NCBI GenBank assembly: GCA_027622115.1
Contig: JAQBZS010000492.1
Coordinates: 1 to 5,995, forward strand
DNA from: Planctomycetota bacterium
GTDB taxonomy: Bacteria; Planctomycetota; Planctomycetia; Planctomycetales; Planctomycetaceae
Reading direction: 5' to 3'
DNA: 5,995 nt
Positions within the stretch are counted from its first letter, which is position 1, and each line of letters begins with the position of its first letter. Both the position numbers and the translations under genes were made by a program. The notes under the pieces were generated by a model. That model made no database searches. It worked only from the letters and a program-made list of their open reading frames with translations, and had not been told where the DNA came from. Of the stretch, positions 1 through 5,733 are shown one piece after another.

Positions 1-170
1 GCTGGAACAACTCCGCCAGGAACTGCCGCTCGGCGTATCGTAACTACAACGACCCGTCGAACCGGTGGAACAACCTGGGCTTCCGCGTGGCCCAAGCTCA
101 GCGGACGCGGTGGATGCCGCACGGACTGAACAGACCGTTTTCCATCCCGGTGATCTGCCTGACTCGTTGA
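1..170 (+). CDS. C-terminal fragment of an FGE/SUMF1-fold protein (5' truncated by window edge)
   Basis: The frame beginning at base 3 reads through to TGA at 168-170. Its first 31 codons are the hallmark end of the FGE-sulfatase (SUMF1) domain: a Trp-Asn-Asn start, the RNCRSAYRNYNDPSNR stretch, then LGFRVA. The fold is C-type-lectin-like. In true FGE it oxidises a sulfatase cysteine, but many bacterial members are only ligand-binding modules. The segment is rich in AAC (Asn) codons (eight of 31) and aligns gap-free with the end of the minus-strand fusion gene. After GFRVAQA the frame continues for about 24 residues that I do not recognise; most FGE domains end a few residues after this point. 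The piece could be the end of a second target gene, or a DGR template repeat that happens to be open. The frame and family are clear; the role is not. Confidence 0.72.
   Translation, partial: WNNSARNCRSAYRNYNDPSNRWNNLGFRVAQAQRTRWMPHGLNRPFSIPVICLTR
3..95 (+). repeat. Asn-codon-rich VR/TR-like repeat, plus-strand copy
   Basis: This 93-base segment runs from the TGG codon to the CAA codon and is the partner of the inverted copy at 387-479. By manual count, 66 of 93 bases match with no gaps. Of the 22 adenines here, 13 differ in the other copy; of the 71 other bases, 14 differ. The last ~23 bases (CTGGGCTTCCGC, then GTGGCCCAA) are almost identical in both, as expected for the 3' anchor (IMH-like) end of a DGR repeat. 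The AAC-rich composition suits a template repeat or a sister variable region. TGG, TAT and TAC codons at some otherwise variable positions argue against it being the exact template of the minus copy. Confidence 0.6.
96..106. repeat. 11-bp direct repeat, left copy (GCTCAGCGGAC)
   Basis: GCTCAGCGGAC occurs here immediately after the plus-strand repeat and again at 370-380, just beyond the end of the minus-strand repeat. Because the two FGE repeats point toward each other, the two 11-mers are direct repeats bracketing 107-369. It may be a relic of duplication, inversion or insertion, or chance. Confidence 0.4.
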
Positions 171-175
171 GTCGG
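159..175. repeat. Small hairpin over the stop codon of the plus-strand FGE fragment
   Basis: CTGACTC-GTT-GAGTCGG can form a 7-bp stem (one T-G wobble) with a 3-base loop. It begins 63 bases after the end of the plus-strand repeat and covers the TGA at 168-170. No T-run follows, so it is not a standard intrinsic terminator. DGR variable regions are often followed by a short hairpin, but this one is weak. Confidence 0.35.
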
Positions 176-178
176 AAC

Positions 179-192
179 CACGGATTGCCGTG
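179..192. repeat. Second small hairpin in the convergent gap
   Basis: CACGG-ATTG-CCGTG forms a 5-bp perfect stem with a 4-base loop, followed on the plus strand by TAAAATCT. It could contribute to ending transcription of the plus-strand gene, but the downstream tract is not a T-run. Confidence 0.3.
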
Positions 193-318
193 TAAAATCT
201 CGACCCGGCGGCTTCGTGCTGGTACTGCATGCTGGATGGCTTGCGGGAACGTGCGAAGTCGACATGTGTTCACTATGCGCCCTGACGTTTGCACATCGCT
301 CCGCCAATCGCTTCGGTA

Positions 319-351
319 CGGTGTGGCGGGCTCCGCCTATTCGCCACCCCG
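319..351. repeat. GC-rich inverted repeat downstream of the fusion gene
   Basis: CGGTGTGGCG at 319-328 pairs with CGCCACCCCG at 342-351 in 9 of 10 positions (one T/C mismatch), leaving a 13-base loop. An alternative tight hairpin, GGCGG-GCT-CCGCC, forms inside it. It starts 20 bases past the fusion gene's stop and 35 bases past the end of its variable-looking repeat. No T-run follows on either strand. Possible roles are transcript 3'-end protection, a dispersed intergenic repeat, or the hairpin/cruciform often found just downstream of DGR variable regions. The pairing is visible; the role is inference. Confidence 0.5.
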
Positions 352-369
352 ACCTACGCTCATGGCTGC

Positions 370-380
370 GCTCAGCGGAC
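370..380. repeat. 11-bp direct repeat, right copy (GCTCAGCGGAC)
   Basis: Second copy of the 11-mer found at 96-106. It overlaps the stop codon of the minus-strand fusion gene (TGA, complement of 372-374). In each FGE repeat's own reading direction, one 11-mer follows GGCCCAAG directly and the other follows five bases later as its reverse complement. Confidence 0.4.
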
Positions 381-2624
381 TGGTCCTTGGGCCAAGCGGA
401 AGCCCAGGTCGCTGTAGCGGTTCGACGGCGTGATCCTGCCGCGGCTCGCCGACCGGCAGCCCTGCGCGGAGTCGCTCCAACTGCCGCCGCGGTACGCCCG
501 GAACGAAGCCCGCGCAGGGCCGCGCGGGTCGTCGGTCGGCGACTGCTCGTAATTTGCGAACCAGTCCCAGCACCACTCGTAAACATTGCCGTGCATGTCG
601 AACAGCCCCCATGAATTCGGCTCCTTTTCGCCAACCGGGTGCGTGGTCTTACCAGCATTCGCGCCATACCAGCCCGCACGTTTCAAGTCACTTTCCGCAT
701 CACCCAAGTTGTACCGCGTCGATGTCCCCGCGCGACACGCGTATTCCCATTCCGCTTCCGTCGGTAAACGAAAGCCTTCACCGCCTTCGCCTGTCACATC
801 GTCTCCCTTCCGTTGGTAGTAGTTCGCCAGACCGTGCTGATCACTCAGACGATTGCAAAACTCAACCGCGTCCAACCAGCTCACATTCTCAACAGGCTGG
901 CGATTATTTCCGGTGAATTGACTTGGGTTCTTGCCCATCACGGCTTCGTACTCCGCCTGCGTGACTGCGTACTTTCCAAGCAAAAACGGCTGCGTGATCA
1001 CCACCCGATGTTGTGGCATTTCGGAGGGGTTCGCAGCTTCATTCTCAGTTCCGCCCATCAGGAACTCGCCGCCTTCAATCTGCACCAACTCAAGTTCCAC
1101 CGGCCGTGACTGCTTTCGAGATCGCTTCTTCGCTGATTTTCGTTTTGGTTTCGGTTTGGGCTTTGAAGACTTGGGCTTCGCGGGCGTGGCTTCCGGTTTC
1201 ACCGCGTCGCGCAACAACGAACAGAACTCGCGAATCGAGCCAATTCGGGAATCCGGTTCGAAGGCCAGTCCGCGTTCCAGGACGCGTTTGACGGTCGCTT
1301 CACAGACCAACTCATTGATGAACCCGTCCGTATTGCGGATGACCAGCATCGGCGGCAGTTTCCGACCGTTCAGCGCGTGCGTCACCGTCATGGCGAAGGA
1401 ATACACGTCGGCTCGGACATCGACCGTGTTGGCCGACTCCTGGCTCTCGGGCGCCGCGTACACGAACTTGCCCATCGATCCCGTGCGAGTGCCCCCGGTT
1501 GAATCCTGCAACCGCACCAGATCGAAATCCGTCAGCTTGGCCGTGCCGTGCGAGTCGTCCAGGATGATGTTCTCGGGCGTGACGTCTCGATGGATCGCAC
1601 CTTGCGTGTGTGCGAATTCCAGGGCCTCGCCCACCTGTTGCAGCAGTTCCAACTTTCGATCTTGATCCAACATGTCGGACTCAACGGCCTCAGCGAACGT
1701 GCCGCCCGAAAGATATTCCATCACGAAGAAATGAAACCCGGCGTCTTCACCGTCGGGATCCAAGACTCGCACAATGTGCGGATGCGTCAGCTTGTGCATG
1801 GCCTTGGCACCACGGCGAAAGCGATCGAGACGTTCTTGGCTCGCCGCGAATTGGCCGTGCAACACCTTCACGGCCACCAACTCGTGCGACTCTTCGTCCC
1901 AAGCCTTCCACACGGTGGCGAACCCGCCCGACCCGATCGGTTGAATCAACTCGTACCGACCACCGAGCCATTCGCCCGCGCCGAGCATTGGACCGTCACG
2001 GATTTGGGTCCGCACGATCTGCAATTGCTGCTGGATGTCGCTCGTGTCCTGGCCGGACTTGGCAAGTTCTCGCTGTTGACCTCGCAGTTTCACCGCTTGC
2101 TCGCGAAGTTCGCGCGTGTGGTCCTTGCGAAGCTTGGGCTTGGGCCGCGCGGGCTTTGGCGATGTGTCGGCCACGCCCAGACTTTTCAGCAGTCGAGGCA
2201 AATTCTGTTCGCGCCAGTTGTCGCCGAACAGGTCGATCCAATTCAGATCAGTCAGCGTGGTGCTGGCATCGATCTCGAATGCGGGCAACTCGCAATCATC
2301 GAAGCGGACGGGAACCAGAAAGTTGTTGTCCGGCGGAAGCTCTCGGATGCGTGCAATCGCCTGCCGTATTTCTTCATAGGTTCCATTCCGAACACGCTCC
2401 ACAATCCGGCTGGACATGCAAAACACGAACTGCGCGGCATCCTTGATCGCTCGGGGAATGGCGACTTTGAAGTTCACCCCGGCGGGCAAGTCGTCTTGGT
2501 CCCACCACACCTGGAGTCCGGCGCTCGTCAACAGCGCGTGAAGTTCCGCAGCCTGATCCAGGTTGTCTCGGCAGTAAGAAAGAAAAACGTGCGACATGTC
2601 GGCGTTCGTCACTGAGGAATCCAT
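372..2624 (-). CDS. TIR domain / Ser-Thr kinase / FGE-fold (lectin-like) fusion protein, candidate DGR target
   Basis: A 750-residue three-module protein. Residues ~11-150 are a TIR domain: FLSYCRDN strand, WWDQDDLPAG loop, and YEE at 83-85 as candidate for the catalytic Glu of TIR NADases. A charged helical linker (~165-210) follows. Residues ~223-475 are a Hanks-type kinase: Gly loop GSGGFATVW (231-239), AVK Lys253, HRD 345-347, Asn352, APE 391-393, Asp406. It is non-standard: Gly272 replaces the helix-C Glu, HRDVTPEN has Thr for the usual Lys, and DFD (366-368) replaces DFG. A Lys/Pro-rich linker (~476-508) leads to an FGE-fold domain (~510-746: GGEFLMGG, LPTEAEWEYACRAGT, GLFDMHGNVYEWCWDW, GGSW...LGFRLA). 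It lacks the paired cysteines of catalytic FGE, so it probably binds ligand. No signal peptide or membrane segment is seen; likely cytoplasmic. Met10 (2597) is an alternative start; neither start has a clear ribosome site. The terminal 31 codons look hypermutated. Confidence 0.9.
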   Translation of the reverse strand: MDSSVTNADMSHVFLSYCRDNLDQAAELHALLTSAGLQVWWDQDDLPAGVNFKVAIPRAIKDAAQFVFCMSSRIVERVRNGTYEEIRQAIARIRELPPDNNFLVPVRFDDCELPAFEIDASTTLTDLNWIDLFGDNWREQNLPRLLKSLGVADTSPKPARPKPKLRKDHTRELREQAVKLRGQQRELAKSGQDTSDIQQQLQIVRTQIRDGPMLGAGEWLGGRYELIQPIGSGGFATVWKAWDEESHELVAVKVLHGQFAASQERLDRFRRGAKAMHKLTHPHIVRVLDPDGEDAGFHFFVMEYLSGGTFAEAVESDMLDQDRKLELLQQVGEALEFAHTQGAIHRDVTPENIILDDSHGTAKLTDFDLVRLQDSTGGTRTGSMGKFVYAAPESQESANTVDVRADVYSFAMTVTHALNGRKLPPMLVIRNTDGFINELVCEATVKRVLERGLAFEPDSRIGSIREFCSLLRDAVKPEATPAKPKSSKPKPKPKRKSAKKRSRKQSRPVELELVQIEGGEFLMGGTENEAANPSEMPQHRVVITQPFLLGKYAVTQAEYEAVMGKNPSQFTGNNRQPVENVSWLDAVEFCNRLSDQHGLANYYQRKGDDVTGEGGEGFRLPTEAEWEYACRAGTSTRYNLGDAESDLKRAGWYGANAGKTTHPVGEKEPNSWGLFDMHGNVYEWCWDWFANYEQSPTDDPRGPARASFRAYRGGSWSDSAQGCRSASRGRITPSNRYSDLGFRLAQGPVR
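387..479 (-). repeat. Putative DGR variable region in the fusion gene's 3' end
   Basis: Covers residues 716-746 of the fusion protein, from Trp716 of GGSW to Gln746. Against the inverted partner at 3-95, codons 2, 3, 7, 14, 16, 23 and 24 of the repeat read AGC, GAC, GGC, GGC, ATC, AGC and GAC, where the partner reads AAC every time; the C is always kept and only adenines change. One AAC (codon 20) is retained. The structural frame residues (CRSA, PSNR, DLGFR) are unchanged. Adenine-specific change at AAC codons in an FGE/C-type-lectin 3' end is the known DGR signature. Fourteen non-adenine differences show that the partner is not its exact template. Confidence 0.6.
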
Positions 2625-2645
2625 GCGGGCAGCCAGTTCGGATCA

Positions 2646-2661
2646 GTTCACTATAGCGAAC
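2646..2661. promoter_or_regulatory. 16-bp imperfect palindrome upstream of the fusion gene, possible operator
   Basis: GTTCACTATAGCGAAC is self-complementary at 14 of 16 positions; the two outliers form a single A/C mismatch pair. It ends 21 bases before the ATG at 2622-2624 and contains TATAGT on the minus strand, which could serve as a -10 element. No good -35 lies 16-18 bases further upstream. The size and location fit a repressor or activator site for the fusion gene alone, inside the 99-bp gap after the exporter gene. Regulation is inferred; only the symmetry is seen. Confidence 0.4.
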
Positions 2662-2723
2662 ACGCCGGTTTCCATCGTTCATCGCCGGGACATGTCAACC
2701 GGGACCTCGCTGGTCATTGCGAG

Positions 2724-4637
2724 CTATGTCGACACGACCTGGCTCAACGATTGCGGGCGAGTCTGACACGCAACCATTTCTTGATACTTTCCGCGCGCTT
2801 CCATCAAGAATTCGTGCGTGCCGATTTCCGTAATGCGACCGGCTTCGATCACCGCGATTCGATCCGCGTGCGCAATCGTGCTGAGCCGATGTGCGATCAC
2901 AAAACTTGTGCGGTTGCGCATGAGTTCCGTGAGTCCCGCCTGAATCAAGCGTTCGCTTTCCGTGTCGAGGTTGCTGGTTGCTTCGTCCAACACGAGGATT
3001 TTCGGATCGGCCAGGACGGCTCGCGCAATGGCCACTCGCTGCCGCTGCCCGCCGCTCAATCGCACGCCACGCTCGCCGATGACCGTGTCGTAGCCTCCCG
3101 GAAGCTGCTCGATGAACTCACGAATGTTGGCGATCTCGGCAGCTCGAATGACGTCTGCGTCCGTTGCGTGACGCCGACCATAGGAAATGTTGTCCGCAAT
3201 TGTGCCGTCGAACAGAAACACGTCCTGTTCGACAATCCCCAGCAATCGCCGAAAACTCTCCACATCGATGTCGACCACATCGCGGCCATCGAGAAGTACC
3301 CGCCCGTTGGTCGGGTCATAAAACCGTGCCACGAGATTTGACAGCGTGGTCTTGCCAGCTCCGCTCGGGCCAACAAACGCGATCGTTTCACCTGGGGCGA
3401 CGTCCAACGAAACTCGCTTGAGCGCGAATTCCTCCGAGCGGGGATATCGAAAGCTGACGTCTTCCAACGTGATCCGTCCTGTAACGTTCGACTTGTGAAT
3501 GGCCGTTGTCGAGCCATGCATCATCTCGCGCGGTTCATCGAACAAATCGAGTATGCGGTCGAGACCCGACAGTCCGTTTTGTAACTGCGCGGCGCTCTGG
3601 GCGAGCATCGATACCGGCCCGAGCATCATCAGCAAGTAGACGAGAAACATCATCAAGTCTCCGAGCGTGAGCCCCGCATCGAGCACTCGCCAGCCGCCGT
3701 AAACCAGCAGCACCGCACTCGCCAGCGGAATGAGCGTTGACCAGACGATTTCGATGCTCCGAGTGAGCCACCATGCGTAGAGCTGCCGCCGACCCATCAG
3801 GTGGTTGCCACGCATGACGCGGTTGGTTTCCGTGCGTTGCCGGCCGAAGGCACGGACGACGCGCATGCCGCCAAAGGACTCTGTGACCAGCGCGTCGACT
3901 TGTTCTCGCTGTGCTCGCACGCTGCGATGTTGTGGGCGAATGCGGCCGATCCAGGCGCGATGCGAAACGTAGATGATGGGCATCAGCACGACCGCACCAA
4001 GCAGCAATCGCCAGTCAACAAACATCAAAATCGAGAGCGTGCCCACCAACTGCACGACAGCTCGCCAGGGGTTGTAAATCAAACCGAATACAAGATCGCC
4101 GACACCTTCCGCGTCCTGCCGCACAATGCTGGCGGCTCCGCCTGACTTGAGTTCTTGAATTCGGTGGAGCGGCAATCGAATGGCATGTTCGAACGTCAGC
4201 TTTCGCACGGTCATGCGCACAAGCATTGTCGTGCGAGTGGCGCTCCATCGGCCCCACATGTGAACCACAACCTTGAGAAACGTCAGAGCCAGCACGCCGA
4301 CCGTGATCACGACCAGCAATGTTCGCGGTTCGCGAGGCACCCAAGCGGGCACGCCGTCTGGAAGCGGCTTGTTTGCGAGCACATAGTCCACAACGAACTT
4401 GGTCGCTGCGGGTGGAACCAATGCCAAGAGCGTCGCCAATGTGCTCGTGGCCAGCGAGATGATCAGTGCCGATCGATGGGGCCGCAATAGACGCAGGAAA
4501 CTCGAGATCAAGGACGCTGCGGATCGTTCGCGTCCATGAGATTGATCGGCATGCGTCGTAGAGCCAGTGCCGCTGGGCGATTGGCTCTTGGTACGCTCGA
4601 ACTGAATCCGACTTGCCTCGAATCTTCGTTGCATCAT
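2724..4637 (-). CDS. ABC exporter, fused membrane and ATPase domains (MsbA/lipid- or multidrug-type)
   Basis: A 637-residue half-transporter expected to act as a homodimer in the cytoplasmic membrane, exporting a lipid or other hydrophobic substrate with ATP. Membrane domain ~45-345 has hydrophobic segments near 55-77, 105-126, 185-207, 210-226, 297-316 and 326-346, plus the coupling-helix-like ESFGGMRVVRAFGRQ (253-267). The ATPase domain (~388-625) is intact: Walker A GPSGAGKTT (423-431), Q-loop VEQD (Gln471), signature LSGGQRQR (527-534), Walker B ILVLDE (547-552), D-loop SNLD, and switch His583 in IAHRL. A hydrophilic N-terminal extension of ~45 residues precedes the first membrane segment. 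Two adjacent ATGs open the frame; GAGAAG ends only one base before the first and four before the second (4634), so the second may be used. It follows the oxidoreductase by 49 bp and precedes the TIR fusion by 99 bp. The substrate cannot be told from sequence. Confidence 0.94.
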   Translation of the reverse strand: MMQRRFEASRIQFERTKSQSPSGTGSTTHADQSHGRERSAASLISSFLRLLRPHRSALIISLATSTLATLLALVPPAATKFVVDYVLANKPLPDGVPAWVPREPRTLLVVITVGVLALTFLKVVVHMWGRWSATRTTMLVRMTVRKLTFEHAIRLPLHRIQELKSGGAASIVRQDAEGVGDLVFGLIYNPWRAVVQLVGTLSILMFVDWRLLLGAVVLMPIIYVSHRAWIGRIRPQHRSVRAQREQVDALVTESFGGMRVVRAFGRQRTETNRVMRGNHLMGRRQLYAWWLTRSIEIVWSTLIPLASAVLLVYGGWRVLDAGLTLGDLMMFLVYLLMMLGPVSMLAQSAAQLQNGLSGLDRILDLFDEPREMMHGSTTAIHKSNVTGRITLEDVSFRYPRSEEFALKRVSLDVAPGETIAFVGPSGAGKTTLSNLVARFYDPTNGRVLLDGRDVVDIDVESFRRLLGIVEQDVFLFDGTIADNISYGRRHATDADVIRAAEIANIREFIEQLPGGYDTVIGERGVRLSGGQRQRVAIARAVLADPKILVLDEATSNLDTESERLIQAGLTELMRNRTSFVIAHRLSTIAHADRIAVIEAGRITEIGTHEFLMEARGKYQEMVACQTRPQSLSQVVST

Positions 4638-4641
4638 GCTT

Positions 4642-4679
4642 CTCAGGAGAGGTGTCGCGGCGACTGTTCACTCAGGAGA
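4642..4679. repeat. 9-bp direct repeat in the gap before the exporter gene
   Basis: CTCAGGAGA occurs at 4642-4650 and again at 4671-4679, within the 49-bp space between the oxidoreductase stop and the exporter start. The copy nearer the exporter overlaps its ribosome-site-like GAGAAG. Short and possibly chance; no function is assigned. Confidence 0.25.
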
Positions 4680-4686
4680 CCGTCAC

Positions 4687-5733
4687 TCAAATGTTCTGAA
4701 CCGTCTTCGATTCCGCAGCCTTCAATATGGCCACGATGGCCGCGACACCAGCCCGACCGTCCGCAAACGTGCCCTCGCCGCCGACATTGCCGTGAATCGA
4801 GTTGACGAACGCCTGCATTTGGTCGCAGTAGGCTTGCATACGGCTCATCGAAAACGCCGAGCTTGAATCTTCGTGGCCGACCGGCGGCTGCTCGAACGCG
4901 GTTACCCAATCGGCACCCGCACGCGAAATCTGCAGCTTCCCGTAAGGGTCGAGGTCGATCAGGCCGTCGTCGCCCATGAGCCGAAACCGAAAAGCCTCGC
5001 CGGGAAAGCCCGGGGCCGGCGTGACACTGGACGACCAGAATGAAACCATCGCGCCGTTGGACATCGACCACAACGACATGCTCGTGTTCTCGTTTGGGTT
5101 CTGCTCACGGAATGTGCCGCTCAGCGCGGAAGCCGAAACGACGTCCGCATCCAGCCACCAGCGGCACAGATCAATATTGTGCGGGCCGCTGTTCATGAGA
5201 TGCGCAATGCTGCGGGGATCGGTCCACCAGCTCCACATTCCGCCAAATCCCGCGTCCTGCCGCATCGATTGCACGTCGAACAGCGCCGAGCTTTGAATGC
5301 ATCGAACCGGACCGATCGCCCCGGATTGGATCAGGTCTCGCGTCGTCTTGTTGGATTCACGAAACCGCTGGTGATACCCCACGGAAAGCACCAGGTTTCG
5401 CGAGCGGCACGCTTCGATCATGCCGTCGCAGTCGGCCAGGGATGTGGCCATCGGCTTCTCGACCAACACGTGTTTCCCGGCTTCAGCGGCTGCGATTGCT
5501 TCCGAGTAATGGCAGAAATGCGGTGTCGTAATCACAACCGCATCAATGTCGTCTCGAGCCACCAATGCATCGACATCGGGCTCGACGTCGATACCGTAGT
5601 CCTTGGCCAAGGCTTCAGCCCGAGAACCGCCGGACACCGCAACCACGTCCGTTGATTCCAGCCGATGGGCGGCGTCCACGTGCGTGCGTCCCATGAATCC
5701 CGAGCCGGTGACGCCGATGCGAAGCTTGTCCAT
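4687..5733 (-). CDS. Gfo/Idh/MocA-family NAD(P)-dependent oxidoreductase
   Basis: A 348-residue protein, the usual length for this family, which oxidises or reduces hydroxyl/keto groups on sugars, inositols and related compounds with NAD(P). The N-terminal Rossmann fold shows GVTGSGFMGRTH (7-18), with the nucleotide-binding glycines at 10, 12 and 15, then the VVITTPHFCHY strand (66-76) and the family EKP motif at 92-94, whose Lys93 is the conserved catalytic/cofactor lysine. The C-terminal alpha/beta domain has GPHNID (183-188), giving the conserved His185 and Asp188. Asn181 sits where many relatives have Asp, a modest departure. No signal peptide is seen; soluble and cytoplasmic. The ATG at 5731-5733 sits right before the Rossmann strand; only a weak AGGT lies about a dozen bases upstream. 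It is probably first of the three minus-strand genes. Planctomycetes carry many paralogues, so the substrate cannot be named. Confidence 0.93.
   Translation of the reverse strand: MDKLRIGVTGSGFMGRTHVDAAHRLESTDVVAVSGGSRAEALAKDYGIDVEPDVDALVARDDIDAVVITTPHFCHYSEAIAAAEAGKHVLVEKPMATSLADCDGMIEACRSRNLVLSVGYHQRFRESNKTTRDLIQSGAIGPVRCIQSSALFDVQSMRQDAGFGGMWSWWTDPRSIAHLMNSGPHNIDLCRWWLDADVVSASALSGTFREQNPNENTSMSLWSMSNGAMVSFWSSSVTPAPGFPGEAFRFRLMGDDGLIDLDPYGKLQISRAGADWVTAFEQPPVGHEDSSSAFSMSRMQAYCDQMQAFVNSIHGNVGGEGTFADGRAGVAAIVAILKAAESKTVQNI

Larger units (their letters stand above)
171..371. other. Convergent intergenic region between two FGE-fold genes
   Basis: This 201-bp stretch separates the stop codons of two genes that face each other. 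I see no convincing coding frame; frames that cross it are continuations of antisense frames of the neighbours. It holds the hairpin at 179-192 and the larger GC-rich inverted repeat at 319-351. No accessory-protein (Avd-like) or reverse-transcriptase coding is present, so if a DGR is active here its enzymes are elsewhere. Confidence 0.6.

Noticed and set aside
3..95. Plus-strand copy taken as the exact template repeat of the fusion's variable region
   Set aside because: Fourteen differences are at non-adenine bases (for example GAC to ACG and TGG to TAC), which adenine-specific mutagenesis from this template cannot explain.
179..200. Intrinsic terminator after the plus-strand FGE fragment
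   Set aside because: The stem is only 5 bp and is followed by TAAAATCT rather than a run of T.
98..679. Minus-strand 193-codon open frame crossing the gap and both FGE ends
   Set aside because: It is Arg/Ala-rich with no family resemblance, and it overlaps the well-supported FGE reading frames on both strands.
1548..2615. Long open frames on the plus strand across the fusion gene (up to 355 codons)
   Set aside because: They lie antisense to a protein with clear TIR and kinase motifs, encode no recognisable domain, and are typical shadows in GC-rich coding DNA.
2693..2698. Perfect TTGACA on the minus strand before the fusion gene
   Set aside because: No -10-like hexamer occurs 16-18 bases downstream (ATGGAA and neighbours); the TATAGT hexamer is 37 bases away.
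3801..4145. Plus-strand open frames antisense to the exporter
   Set aside because: No motifs; the opposite strand encodes a complete ABC exporter with every ATPase motif.
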